This document shows positions 44,379 to 55,944 of a stretch of 64,000 nucleotides of DNA, one piece after another (the stretch's first letter is position 1; every line of letters begins with the position of its first letter). Made by a program: the position numbers and the translations under genes. Under the pieces are notes generated by a model. The model saw only the letters and a list, made by a program, of their open reading frames with translations, searched no databases and was not told the DNA's origin. The stretch is from Zeugodacus cucurbitae (taxonomy: Eukaryota > Arthropoda > Insecta > Diptera > Tephritidae). Where the stretch lies: contig NC_071668.1 of the NCBI RefSeq assembly GCF_028554725.1, positions 46,543,732-46,607,731 of the forward strand. The letters are read 5' to 3'.

Positions 44379-45860
44379 CACAATTGCTTTTTGTAGTATA
44401 TTTATCTTGAAAGCTACCTGTGCTCTCTTATTCAAAATTTATACGGATCTTAAGTTTATATTTATCAATTTCATGAATTATAAGTTGGTAAACAAGAAAT
44501 TAATTAAACAATTTATATTTCCACTCCCTTATAATTATATACAGGTGTAACGAGTGCATATTGTAAACATATTACAGCACATTTACTGCAATTGTGGTGG
44601 AAATTGGCGGTGAAAAACAGGCATACACACTCACGTATTCACATATGTAGATATGTACTATTTTTATATTTATTTAATGGAAATTTTTTTTCAAAATTGT
44701 AAACCAAAAATATCGTTTCTATTACGTCTGTGTAAAAGAATATACAAATGTGTTCACCAAAGAGTTAGCTTTGTATTCAAACAAAATTGTAGAAGCAGAG
44801 CGCCGTAACCATTTGCGGCAACGCCCAAAATAGCGTTAAAATCGCGTTTGTTGACAACGGTTTCTTTAAGTTATTATTAACAATACAAAATACAAAAACA
44901 CAACTACAGACACACACACAAACGGCGACTCATTCAAATTCACAATTGCGATCGCTTTGACAGCGCTGTTAGTAGTGCACTGAGTCTCACTTGTTTGATT
45001 CTTGCTAACGGCAGCAACGACGCCGCGGTGATGTGTTGGCCAACGCGACGAACCGAAAGTTACAACGTTCCATGAAAAGGGTTGACTTCTCACAGGTAGG
45101 CATGTGCCAGTGGCGCATAAAAGTCAAACACAACACACCTTCATTGGCAACACTACTACAACTATAGGCAAACGTAAATTCACATACACCAATGCACATA
45201 TTCACATGCTGCGCACTCTCAAGTATCACTACTACACACAACGCACTTTTGTTAACACGCACACATTGTTACTCTTTTTAGGTAACTACGCTGGTGTGTG
45301 TTAGATATTGTGGAAAATTATTTACTCTTTCTTGCATAGCTTACATATATATACCGTTATTTTTTTGATATTTTAGTGATATTCAATACAATTATTTCCA
45401 CCTCTTCGCAATCACAAATAATATTTTAATAAAAATGTCGCAAGAACACTAATATACACGACAAGTTAACCTTTCATATACGAGCACAACTGTCCACCGC
45501 CGCGAGTAATTTCCAACTGAATAGCTGGTTATAACACCGTACATTTGCTTAGTTACGTTTCTTAACTGCTCTCAGTAGCTAATGCTAAGTTGCAGTGCTT
45601 GCTGATTGGACTTAGCACGCTCGTGCGAGTACTTGCTTGCTACTCAGTTCGTTTGTGGCTTCCTCTCACATTAACCAACATTCAAAAGTTTCAGTTTGTT
45701 TACGCTTGGCTCTCCAACTCGTTAACTTGAAAATATCTTATTAGTCATTTTTTACTACTACTACGAGCGCTGGCAACCAATTGTTTGGCTGTTGCTAGAG
45801 ATGCAGAAGAGACCAAATATGAAATCCCGAAACCAATTACATACTTGCTTTTACTATAGC
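44379..45860. other. Unique intergenic DNA, possible distant promoter
   Basis: About 1.5 kb with no transposon signature and less AT bias than its surroundings. It has CA-rich stretches and a TACTCAGTTCGTTTGTGGC sequence near 45640 that resembles an insect initiator (TCAGT). ORFs here (e.g. 44866-45262, minus) have no recognisable domain. It could hold a promoter or non-coding first exon of a neighbouring gene. No coding assignment. Confidence 0.35.
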
Positions 45861-46040
45861 AATTTAATTTTATAAAGATAGCATACAATTTCACCCGTAT
45901 ATTCGGCATAAAGTCCACTAGAATTACGTAAGTCACCAAGGCTCATTTTATGCATACGATCACTTAATTTTACTAAGACATCTCAGATATAAAGGGGAAT
46001 GTATGACTCGAGTTTCAGTTTTTGGCAACGAGGCACATTA
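45860..46040 (-). repeat. HINE-like scrap (inverted)
   Basis: ACAATTTCACCCGTATATTCGGC, AAAGTCCACTAGAATTACG, TTTTACTAAGACATCTCAGATATAAA and GGCAACGAGGCACATTATA follow the subfamily-2 order. Confidence 0.5.
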
Positions 46041-46119
46041 TAAACGCACTTTTTTAAGAAAAAAAAACACAAAAAATTAAAATTTAATGCGAACGAAGAT
46101 TCTTATGCATTTATTTTTT

Positions 46120-46580
46120 TTAACGATTATCTCTTTCAAATGTTAAATTTACATCTCAGATGGTCCATTCTTTGAGTCCAATTTTCGATGACACGTTCGA
46201 GCTTGTCGACTGGTAACTAACGAATGACACGCGTGATGTTTGATCTGAATCGAAGCGAGATTGTCCGCATATACTTTAAACTTTACATACCCCCACTGGA
46301 AAAAGTCTAACGGTATGATATCACACAAATCACATCAACCGTTGTTTTTCTGGATGAAATGACAGCTCTTGAATCTTTTCAGGTTGCTCTTCGTCCCAAA
46401 TGCGGCTATTTTGCTTGTTTAAATACCCATTGAGCCAGAAAAGGTTCTCATCGCTGAATAGGTACTTTGCAACAGCCCATAGAGCGAAGCAATATCGCTT
46501 AGGGAGGTCGAGCGATTTCAGTTATTACACTTGCTGTATTTTGTACGCTTTCAATTTAAGATCTCGACGTTCGAGACAGA
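46120..46580 (-). pseudogene. Tc/mariner-like (DDE) transposase fossil, C-terminal half
   Basis: Minus strand, from 46565 down: LKLKAYKIQQ, PKRYCFALWAVAKYLFSDEN, LFWLNGYLNKQNSRIWDEEQ (first to second catalytic region of the 'FSDEAHFWLNGYVNKQNCRIW' type), then HPEKQRL. The C-terminal block has YVKF..VYADNLAS and MDHL-like ends near 46160. Stops and frameshifts throughout. No TIRs were located. The family is common in arthropods. Confidence 0.65.
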
Positions 46581-46623
46581 ACGTGAATTTTCATAATAAA
46601 GTTGAACAATTTGTAAACGAATT

Positions 46624-47440
46624 GTGACATCACATTTCAAAATTTAGGGCAATATCGTTTCCCGCTCTGCTGCGCTCCTGGTACATGCTTCGCGCCGGCG
46701 CAGTGACTTTATTCGTTCCCATTGTTTACTTGACAATTGTCTTCTGCCGTGTAACAGTCATAAATTTCTAAGTCGTAGTATTCTGAAGTACTTTTAATTA
46801 GCATAATTAAGTATCTATTATTTCTTGACTAGTCATTCGCTGTCTCTGTACTTTAATATTTAACTAAATGTTGATTTTATTAAAGATTATTCAATAAATA
46901 TAAGAATAAATAGAATAACCTGTTTTTTTTTTTATTTTATGATATATCCATTAAATTGGTTCAAAATGTGACAACTTGTGACAAGGAGGGGGGGAGGGGT
47001 TAAAAAGTCTTTAAATTCGTGTGACGTAATATATGGATGGCCCCTTATATGAACAAAACTATAATAGTCTCTTAGCAACAATGTTCGTTCGAATGATCCA
47101 CCATCCATAAATTACGTCACACGAATTTAAGGACTTTTTAACCCCTCCCGTTGTCACATTTTGAACTCTACCCTCCCCAATTCCAATTTTATAGATTTAT
47201 CATAAAATAAAAAAAACAGGTTATTCTATTTATTCTCATATTTATTGAATAATCTTTAATAAAATCAACATTTAGTTAAATATTAAAGTACAGAGACAAC
47301 GAATGAATAGTCAAGAAATAATAGATACTTAATTATGCTGCTACGTGATCGGCGTGGTACAGAGCAGCCAGTCGTCTAGCACCCAGGAGCGCAGCATAGC
47401 GGGAAACGATATTGCCCTAAATTTTAAAATGTGATGTCAC
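46624..47440. repeat. Large inverted repeat (palindrome) with ~60-bp spacer
   Basis: The left arm 46624-47040 and right arm 47101-47440 are reverse complements over most of their length. Examples are GGGCAATATCGTTTCCCGCT / AGCGGGAAACGATATTGCCC and ATTAAAGATTATTCAATAAA / TTTATTGAATAATCTTTAAT. The left arm has about 80 extra bases (GC-rich near 46690). The spacer holds a HINE-like 5' scrap (GAACAAAACTATAATAGTCTCTTAGCAAC). Confidence 0.75.
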
Positions 47441-47536
47441 AAAGCTTTTGACCCCACCTGCACCTTGTCACACAATGTCATTTCTGAATGATACCCTTCC
47501 CCCCTTCAAGGTGTGACGTAATTTATGGATGGCCCC
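47101..47536 (+). mobile_element. TIR element with CCATCCATAAATTACGTCAC ends
   Basis: The left end CCATCCATAAATTACGTCAC and the right end GTGACGTAATTTATGGATGG are inverted copies. A C-rich, degenerate subterminal region (ACCCTTCCCCCCTTCAAGG) precedes the right end. No ORF. The left arm of the palindrome (46624-47040) is a second, truncated, opposite-facing copy of the same element. Superfamily not determined. Confidence 0.65.
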
Positions 47537-48260
47537 TTAGAAGTCTTTCGTTAAGATTGCGTCTCATGCTCATATATAAGTTTTTAAACAGAAACTTCCC
47601 ATAAAATCATTGCGAAATCGATATAAAAGAGTTAAACAGTGTTTACTAAACACACAAATTAAAAAAAAAAAATATAGTAAACCAAGTTTCTATAGAAAAT
47701 TATAAAAAACAACAAGTTGTTGATATTTAAAAGTAATTGATTTCGTCTAATGTAATTGAAATAACATAATAATATTAACACAGTTACGAGCACACTACCA
47801 GCTGCATTCATTCAAAGAATAACAGAAGTAGCCACATAAAGGTCTAATTAAATAATGGAAAAAGTAGTTGTGTGATTTATGTAGTATGTATGCATGTAAC
47901 TGGATAAATTCACTTGGAATAGCCCTTCACATCGCAATATCACTCACACATTCATACATACATACACATGTATGTACATACGCATAAATTTATGTTCTTA
48001 CAGATTCAAGTGAAATAATTAGAAATTATGCAAACGCCTTAAGACGACGATTGCTAATCTACTTGGACCTTCTGTTGAGCACAAAAGTGTGTATAATTTC
48101 TTCAACCGCTGCTAAAGCGTCCGACTTTCTTTTGACCCTCCAATTAACATTTAAATTAGTGCTTCACGCGCCTATGACCTCTATCGTTGGAGATGCTGAA
48201 AGAAGCGCTCAACTCTGCCATCACTTAGACGACAATATACAGTCGAATTCCAATAATAAA
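47537..48260. other. Spacer
   Basis: AT-rich, with a CATACATACATACA-type microsatellite near 47950. A 79-codon ORF at 48051-48290 has no recognisable domain. Confidence 0.45.
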
Positions 48261-48480
48261 CAAATGAAGAAGGTTAGAGTTCGGATGTAATCCAATAATT
48301 GCAACAATATATTCGGCTTAAAATACACTGGAATAATGGAAATCATTACGTATAGTATGATATGTAGGTAATTCGTGGATGGATTCCTTCCATTTTCAAA
48401 CTGCAGTACATTCAAAATTCACTAAATTTTGCTGAGAAATCTTACATATTGACCGCTAGAGGAAGTAGTGGACCGATTTT
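48261..48480 (-). repeat. HINE-like scrap (inverted)
   Basis: GAAGGTTAGAGTTCGGATGTAATCC, ATATTCGGCTTAAAATACACTGG and TTTTGCTGAGAAATCTTACATATTGACC follow the inverted subfamily-2 order. Confidence 0.5.
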
Positions 48481-48489
48481 AATTAACTT

Positions 48490-49723
48490 TTATACTCTCG
48501 CAACAAAAGTTGCTAAGAGAGTATTATAGTTTTGTTCACATAACGGTTGTTTGTAAGTCATAAAACTAAACGAGTTAGATGTAGGGTTGGTGACGATACG
48601 AGTCAAAATCCGAATGTCTGTCTGTCCATCCGTCTGTACAACGGATAACTTGAGTCAAAATTGAGATATCCTATTGAAACTTGGAACACATGTTCCTTGG
48701 GACCGTGAGAGGGTTGCTTCCGAAAATGGGAAAAATCGGACCACTGCCACGCCCACAAAATGGCGAAGACCGAAAACACATAAAGTGTTATAACTAAGCC
48801 ATAAATAAAGTTATAAAAGTAAAATTTGGAACAAAGGTTCACACTAGGAAGGGGCATATTTGGATATATTTTTATTTGGGGAAGTGGGCGTGGCTCCGCT
48901 CCCGAATCGGTTATTTGCATATATCTCGCAAATCAATGAAGCTATATAACAAACTTTCTGCAGTCGGTTCTCTTACGTATCCCATCACACACCATGAAAA
49001 TAGTTGAAATATGATAATAACCAAGCCCACCTTCCATACAAAGATTAGGTTGAAAATTACTAGAAGTGGATTATCTCACTAACGAAATACGTCAGTTTTT
49101 TTACAGAAGAAATTGCAGAAGGAAGCTACACTCAGATTTTTTTACAAAATTGAAAATGGGCGTGGCATCGCCCACTTATGTGTCAAAAACCATATCTCAG
49201 GAACTACTGGACCGATTCGAATAAAATTCACACGTGTGGAAAATGGATAAAATCGGTTCACAACCACGACAACTTCCCATGTAACTCAATTTTGAACTCC
49301 ATCTTATTCCCTCACTTTATAATGTAAACATAAGCAACCAATGAAGATAGCGAAATAAAACTTTACAGAATTCTGTATATGGTCTGTGGCATCACAAAAA
49401 AAATTGTCGAAATCGGACTATAACTTTTCAAAGCTCCGAATATCGAATATGAAGAAATCAGTACCCTATGGTAATTTTTCACCGAAAATTTCGGTAAATC
49501 TCTCAAGTATCTTAATTTAACTCAGAGGAAATATTTTTCTTCTAATATTGTGTCTCTGTACCAAAAATCGTTAAAATCGGGTGACAACTAGGGGAAGTTA
49601 TACCTAATTATAGGATTTTCAAATTGGGTCAAATTGTGTGTTATCTTAATAAAAATATATCAATAAATTGTATTGAGTAGAAATTGTTCGGTTGCACCCG
49701 AACTTAGCCTTTTCTTACTTGTT
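48490..49723 (+). repeat. HINE-like repeat, complete copy
   Basis: TTATACTCTCGCAACAAAAGTTGCTAAGAGAG to GGTTGCACCCGAACTTAGCCTTTTCTTACTTGTT. It carries GTCTGTCTGTCCATCCGTCTG (48615) and multiple CACGCCCAC blocks. Confidence 0.78.
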
Positions 49724-49859
49724 AGCACTAATTTTTTAATATTAAATAATATAGTAAAAATCACCACCAGACACCACCAGGAATTCAGGTACCATATACT
49801 CTGATGATTATGTTCGTTGAAACCATCCCTGCAGTCATCTGCTTGAAGCAGAACTGCCT

Positions 49860-50235
49860 CCTAAATGCATCAAGAGGTTATTTAAAGTACTTCGAAGTCA
49901 TCGAACAATACGTCGACTAGACTTCGGACACAGACAACTTCAGCGCGCTTTAAACGCTATTCACGACGGAGCCATTATCCCTTTCTCGACTCCCTCAGAT
50001 TTTAGACGATGTACTCGAGTGGCCTTGAGAAACAAGAGTGAAATATCAAACACATATTCTGCATGCAATGAGTCCCAGTATGACACTAGCCAACTCTTTA
50101 CTTGTGCAATGAACCCAACTCATCTAATACCCTTCTCTCTATGGGCCGACCCGTTTGATGCCCTCAATGACAACTAGTCTTATGATTCCTCTCCAATTGG
50201 AGTCACGATAATCGTTACGAAAACAACAACAACTA
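49860..50235 (+). mobile_element. LINE 3' end (jockey-like), C-terminal scrap of pol
   Basis: ALNAIHDGAIIPFSTPSDFR, CNESQYDTSQLFTCAMNPTH and LIPFSLWADPFDALNDN-stop resemble the cysteine-bearing C-terminus of jockey/BS-type LINE pol proteins ('HLF.C...PT.LTP..LW..P'). A 3' UTR with an ACAACAACAA tail follows at about 50220-50232. Only the last ~110 residues remain. Confidence 0.6.
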
Positions 50236-50653
50236 TATTTGATTTGTTTTTATGGGATCGTCTTCGATAAGGATATTTAAATCAATTGTCTAGAAAAATT
50301 GCGATCTTCGTTTAAATTTAAGGCGATAATAATCCGGGCGGACAATAAAACTTCAGTGGTCAACAACAACTTGAATAATCCATTGAAGCCAATTTAGTCA
50401 AACGAAATATAAGAGCAGACAGATAAAGTCCTGAACTACTTGCGTAATAGTTATGTTAGAACGCAGTTGGAAGGATAACTAAAGGAACGAATTTAAGTTG
50501 GACTTTGCAATGCAAAACGAAGAGAAACAAGTTACGATAGGAATCAAGTTAGATGTAGCCTAGAATGTCATATTGATAATATTTTATTGATAATAATTAA
50601 TGAAGAGGACTTATAGTTTCAAAGTCCTCAGTCCTGAGTACAATCTAAGAGCT
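50236..50653. other. Spacer
   Basis: No recognisable gene or repeat. Confidence 0.45.
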
Positions 50654-51107
50654 AACATGTAAGGAAGGGCTAAGTTCGGGTGTAACCGAATATTTTATAT
50701 AATATGTTTTAATAATATATTTATTTAATTAATTTTATTAATATAACATACAATTTGACTCACATATGTATTAAGCATATATATCGTGTAAAGTCCATTG
50801 TAGGCGTGGTTGTGAACCGATTTGGACTATTTTCATAACATATCATTGGGAAGCCAAGAATATATTATGAACCGAATTTCATTGAAATTGGTTGAGTAGT
50901 TTTGGAGATATGGTTTTTGCCTCATAAGTGGGCGGAACCACGCCCATATTTATAATGAAATTTGAGTTTTCTGGCTTTCTGGTGGGCGTGGCCCCACCCC
51001 TATTAAGTTCTTTATACATATCTCGTAAACTACTAAAGCTATATCAAGGAAACTTTCTAGAGTCGTTCTTTTAGGTACTACCTTATACAGTCCAAAAAAG
51101 GAGAAAA
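50654..51107 (-). repeat. HINE-like repeat, inverted, cut by LINE
   Basis: AACATGTAAGGAAGGGCTAAGTTCGGG starts the inverted 3' end. The blocks AGGCGTGGTTGTGAACCGATTTGG, ATAAGTGGGCGGAACCACGCCC and CTTTATACATATCTCGTAAAC follow. It stops at the LINE 3' end at about 51108. Confidence 0.65.
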
Positions 51108-52528
51108 TATATGTCCTGGCACCCAGTAGTAGTGAAGACACGTGTTCCTAGCAACTCTCACCACTGCCACCCTGGTATCCAAAACACTTTTGATTGAAAT
51201 GCACACCGAGGTAGTTGCCTTGATTGCTGCTTGACTGTCTACATAGGTATTGACTTTGGAATAGCCGGCTGCAGTATTGAGGGCTAGCTCTGCGGCTTTC
51301 CCAATAGCAAACACCTCCGCTTGAAAAATACTGCAGTGGTTCGGAAGTTTAAAAGGCTGCCTTACACCTAACTCCGGACAGTATATTCCCGCACCTACCC
51401 CGTCTTCCATTTTCGAACCATCCGTGTAGATATTCAATGTGCTGCATGAGATTATCATTCCCTTACGCCAGCCGTCTTTTTCCATGTTCACTTTCACCTT
51501 CTTTCCCAGTGGGAAGAGTGTTTCGGTAACGAGATCTATCGCAGGCAGGTTAAGTATTCATTCAAGAGCTGCCGTAGGGGTGGTTCTTAGAGATCCCGTT
51601 ATACAGAGCGCTCTGATACGCTGAACCCTTTCCATTGACTTTCGGTAAGTTGATTTCGTTATGCCTGTCCACCACACAATAGCACCATAGAGCAGAATTG
51701 GTCTCACTATTGCCAGATAGTGCCGAGCAACTGCCTGCATGCATATAGAGCATTATTGGCCTTCCTTATCCTTTCTTCCACATTGTGCTTCCACAGCATC
51801 TCTATGTCCAAGACAACTTCTAGATACTTGTTGCGTCCTTCCGTGATAGTTCTGTTCCGTTTAACTAGGGGAACCTCCATTAAGGGTTTTTGTACTTCCT
51901 TGTAAAAACAAGCGGATCGGTTTTTTCCGCATTCAACCCCAGGCCTGCTTGTGTTGCGCAATTTTGGACAGTATTGAGTGTGCTGGTCATAATGTTACTA
52001 ATAGTACGCAGAACATTTTCCCGTTATTACTATGACAATATCGACCGCATACGCTACTCTATTGGGGGCTTTACCTTCCAAGATCTTCAACAAATTATTC
52101 ACTACCAGTGTCCAAAGGAGCGGAGATAGTACTTCTCCTTGCGGAGTGCCAACTTCCTTGGTCGTTCTGGCATCGTTTCATTCTGCTGTTATCCTTCTAA
52201 AGGTCAAGAGGCTTTTTACCCTCTTTCGTATGACAGGTTCAACCCCTAAAGACTCGATACCGTTCAGAATGGATTCTGCTGAAACGTTATTGAATGCTTC
52301 GGAAGTGTCCAGAAAAGCTCTGAGATACTCCTTGTATTCCAGGGCCTTTTCGATATTAAATGCTAGTGAATGGAGTGCAGTCTACATATCTGCTTTTTGT
52401 ATACGCATATTGTGCTTTGGACAAGCTGCCAATGGGGCTGCGTCCCTTATATGCTCATCTAATATTTTCTCTAATATTTTCAGAAGGAAAAAGGTTAGGC
52501 TTATCGGCCTATAGATGGTACAGAAGAG
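51108..52528 (-). mobile_element. LINE with RT and RNase H, inverted, degenerate
   Basis: Read from 52528 downward. RT pieces are YLRAFLDTSEAFNNVS, GTPQGEVLSPLLWTLVVNN (51.9-52.2 kb) and AYAVDIVIV, where the catalytic box is damaged to VD. Then NKYLEVVLDIEMLWKHNVEER, RPILLYGAIVWWTG, RVQRIRALCITGSLRTTPTA and an RNase H domain with YTDGSKMEDGVGAG, CSIFQAEVFAIGKAAE, YVDSQAAIKA and HYYWVPGH near 51110. Frameshifts and stops abound. Same broad type as the LINE at 3661-5176. It lies between an inverted and a forward HINE-like fragment. Confidence 0.78.
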
Positions 52529-52759
52529 CTGCACTCAAAATGGTATACAAAATTTAAAATATGCGTGGTTCCGCCCACTTATGGGAATATGTTTCTTCTA
52601 ATAATATGTCTCCGTGCGCGGAATCGGGACATAACTTCCCTAACTCCCTTATAACTAATATTAGGGTTCCCAACTTTCAATTGATTTTATACCATATAAA
52701 TAAATTGCGAGAGTATAAAATGTTCTGTGACATCCGAACTTAGCCCTTCCTTACTTGTT
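52529..52759 (+). repeat. HINE-like repeat, 3' end
   Basis: GAGCTGCACTCAAAATGGTATAC, CCGCCCACTTATGGGAATATG, ending AATTGCGAGAGTATAAAATG, TCTGTGACATCCGAACTTAG and CCCTTCCTTACTTGTTT. Confidence 0.65.
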
Positions 52760-52879
52760 TTACTTTAAATTACATTAAGAAACTAAAAACTTTGGGATTA
52801 CATATTTGTTTGGATAATAAACAGTAATGTACCTTTCAGGCACTATATCCCATATCCTAGTGGTTTGGAAATGAAGTGA

Positions 52880-53660
52880 TGCAGCCGATATTGAGGCTAT
52901 CCATCCACTTTATTGCACACATTTTGCAACCTCTCTTCCCTTTTTAGTAATATTTTGTCGTTTGAGAGCTAATACCCCTTTATCTAACCAACGCTCCAGT
53001 ATATTTATGGAAAAAAAGTAGCGGTCAATGAAAACTTCACTGAGATGAAAGTGCACCAATTCTCAATTGCTTATTTGGCTTTCCATCTTGCCATGTGTTT
53101 GCTCCTTTGTACAAAAAATAAGCATTTGTTCATTTCTTTGAATCAATTTACATATTTTTAACAATGCGTTTAATAATGGTTGCAATTTCCAAAATCTTTA
53201 ATTTTTTCCCTCGTCAGTAACAGTCGAATTGTCAACAAAATGCATGTTACTTCTCAACTTAAAAAGAATTTGTATAACACATGCGAAGTTTCAAGCACAA
53301 CACGACAATATCAGCGCCTAAAAGCTTTTGCATTGTTATTTTCAGAAACCAAACTGCAGAAGCTATCGTTGAAGGACTGACAAAAAAAATTAAATGGTGT
53401 CCACATCCTTCAACGTCTCATTCACCATCGTTTGAGCATTGATGAGAATTCACAAGTTTTTTTGAAACCCATATCAAACATTTGGCCTATGCTTTTGGTA
53501 TAACTTCGCAATGACGGATTTCTCTTCCTCGTCCTTTCGTTATTTGTTTTTCTAAAATTTTCTATCATATACTACTTCCAAGTCTCTTCATCATCGGAAT
53601 TATCCTCAATATCGTTTTCACGAGAAGGGGTTAAATATAAAATCTATAATCCACACTTAT
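52880..53660 (-). pseudogene. piggyBac-like (PGBD-type) transposase fossil
   Basis: Minus-strand fragments in conserved order: FVDNSTVTDEGK (near 53230), FWKLQPLLNALLKICKLIQR, RNEQMLI (the place of the usual DEQMIPFKGR), FHLSEVFIDRYFFSINILER and WLDKGVLALKRQNITKKGRE. The second set matches the 'FDNFFTS..LL..L...G...GT.R.NR..' region of piggyBac transposases. Stops and frameshifts interrupt it. No TTAA-flanked TIRs were found. Confidence 0.6.
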
Positions 53661-54747
53661 TGTGCTTTATTTTATAAAATTATCAAAATTGACATTTCAA
53701 TAGTCTTCCAGTAGGCTTGTCATGGGGATCGAGGAGGATAAGATTCAAAAATGAAGAAATTTGTAGCCGAGACGTTTTCATCCGCATCTAAATCTAGCTA
53801 CTAATAAAAGAATAAGAAACATATTCAATTAATGATATGCTAACAGGCTATCCACAATCTGTATATTCCAAAATTCCCTGCCAGATTAATTTTCGTTAAT
53901 CGTTTTTTAATATACATTTTCAAAAACAATTCTTTTAGCGATACCTCATCTCAAAAATGCCAAATACATTTAATATTACTCATTTTCAAGTTGTTCCTAT
54001 TGATTCCTAAAAACAAAGAATGTGAGAGAGTGGCAAACCATTCCCTTTACAACAGATATATGGTTTTAATAATATTCACTTTTTTTACAATTCAAACATT
54101 TTTATTTATGGAGAGTTTCCAAAACTATCTTCAAAACATTCTTTTACATATACACATATACATATACTATATTGAATTTGGCTCCTCTTTCAGCTTTATT
54201 AGTATTCATTTTGATTCTTTTGTTAAGTGTTAAACACGACGACACACACTCAGATAAATACTTTGATGGAGGAAAATATGATGTTAAGAAGTTATGGAAA
54301 TAAACATAGGACAAATTTTGTTAACACTTAGAAACATTATAATAAATTGGATTTTTTGTTTGTTTGTTATAAATTTTTACATATAAATTACATAGAAAAT
54401 GTATCTTGCAAATTCGCCTATACCTTACAAACAAAGAAACTATATTTTACATAGTTCAATTCTTAAAGTACACAAATAGCCATGAAACTTTTCATTCAAT
54501 ATAAAAAATAACGTTAATAAAAGTAGCAGAATAGCATACGGTGCTCCCGAGTTAATTAAGCAATTCTTGTCGAGTGTCATCATTCCCTACAATGCTTTAC
54601 ACTGGGTTTGTGGATCGCAGAGAATGCTTTTATAATTGCATGCACTCCTTTAATCAATGTTCAGTGATGACATACGCTTTTCCACTCTGTGTACGAAAAC
54701 AGAAATAAAATAAATAAAATAAGACAATGTAAACGAAGGGTAATTAC
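53661..54747. other. Spacer and Lcmt1 3' flank
   Basis: AT-rich. The right part should contain the 3' UTR of the minus-strand Lcmt1 gene. No other gene seen. Confidence 0.45.
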
Positions 54748-55944
54748 TTACGTAATCTCAATATCCTGGAAGAGTTCTCCTATCCAAGCTATGACAAGGC
54801 AATAATGTTGGAATAACTGTATGAGAAGTTCGGCTTCATCAAGCATCTCTAGTCTTTCAACACGTTGTCGTTCGGTTGGGGATATACTTTGGTAAACCTG
54901 TACCATATCCCAAGCGCGACTTCCATTCCAACCACATTCCAGAAATCGACCCATTTGAGTATCCAAGGAAATGCACGATTCAACACCAGCTAAACTACAG
55001 CCACGCCCACGTAAGTTATTTAACATCACTTCTCCGAATCTGTCATTCATATTGACCTTAAAAAATGAAATTAATATTTACAAGATGCTAATATATATAT
55101 CAAATGCTAAAAAATAACTACGCACCTGCTCGTAGTTGACAAATACAGCAGTGCTGAATTTGCTGGATATCCACTTGAGTAAATTCTTACAATTCTGTGC
55201 TTCAATGTAAACCAACACACACTCCGCAAGGAATATCGTAGGAAGTTTGTAGTCAATTTCTGCTTGCTGCAGCTTATTGTCTAATTCTTCCAAATTTCTA
55301 AGGTCTACACCCATCAGATGGTAGTTGGGGGCATGTAAGTCTGTTGTGCTAAGACGAACTTCTCCATCCTCGTCATGGATTTTCGCAAGCAATGCTTTAT
55401 TGCGCTTAATTGTGTAGCATTTTCGTGCTGTAACCGTTGGAAAATCTAATTCTATAAAGTTTTTTACTTGGTGTGGTGTATCCTTCAGTCGAAAGTATAG
55501 TGTATCGAATCCACACCCAAGATTTATAATTTGGCAATTTCCATCAGTTTTCTGAAAGGATTAAATGAAATACATTAAATAAAGAAATATAATATATACT
55601 CATATGTTTCAGCATATATATGATACACTTCATATATTGTTTATTAAACAATTGATTCGCGATTCACCTGCACAATCATCTGCACGTAAAGTAAATCAAT
55701 CATAATTTCTTCAGTACACACTAACCTTCAGAAACTTTTCTATGCACATTTCGACACCTTTCACACGCGCGAAATAGCCTCGATTTATCTCAGGCGCTTT
55801 TCTATCCTGATTTCGTACAAAATATCCAATATAGTCATCTTTCCAATATCCTAATCGAACTGCACACCGCTTACAATCGCTGGCATCATCATTTGTAGCA
55901 ATCACAGCCTCATCGCATGGATGAAATGTAGAAGGCGGTTCCAT
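54748..55944 (-). CDS. Lcmt1: Leucine carboxyl methyltransferase 1 (PP2A methyltransferase)
   Basis: Uses S-adenosylmethionine to methylate the C-terminal leucine of the PP2A catalytic subunit, which promotes B-subunit binding; cytosolic. Three exons on the minus strand: 55944-55726 (MEPPSTFHPCDEAVI ... CIEKFLK), 55551-55126 (KTDGNCQIINLGCGFDTLYF ... FVNYEQ) and 55056-54748 (VNMNDRFGEVMLNNLRGRGC ... DIEIT-stop). The introns are GT..AG and fall between codons. The total is 317 residues (human about 334). Family motifs: DCKRCAVRLGYWKDDYI, RKAPEINRGYFAR, the SAM loop NLGCGFDTLYFRL, ELDFPTVTARK, AECVLVYIEA, AGVESCISLDTQ and FLECGW. The ATG at 55944 was chosen. The frame is open further upstream from a TTG, and an acceptor-like CTTGTTTCAG near 56020 suggests a 5' UTR intron. 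Confidence 0.92.
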
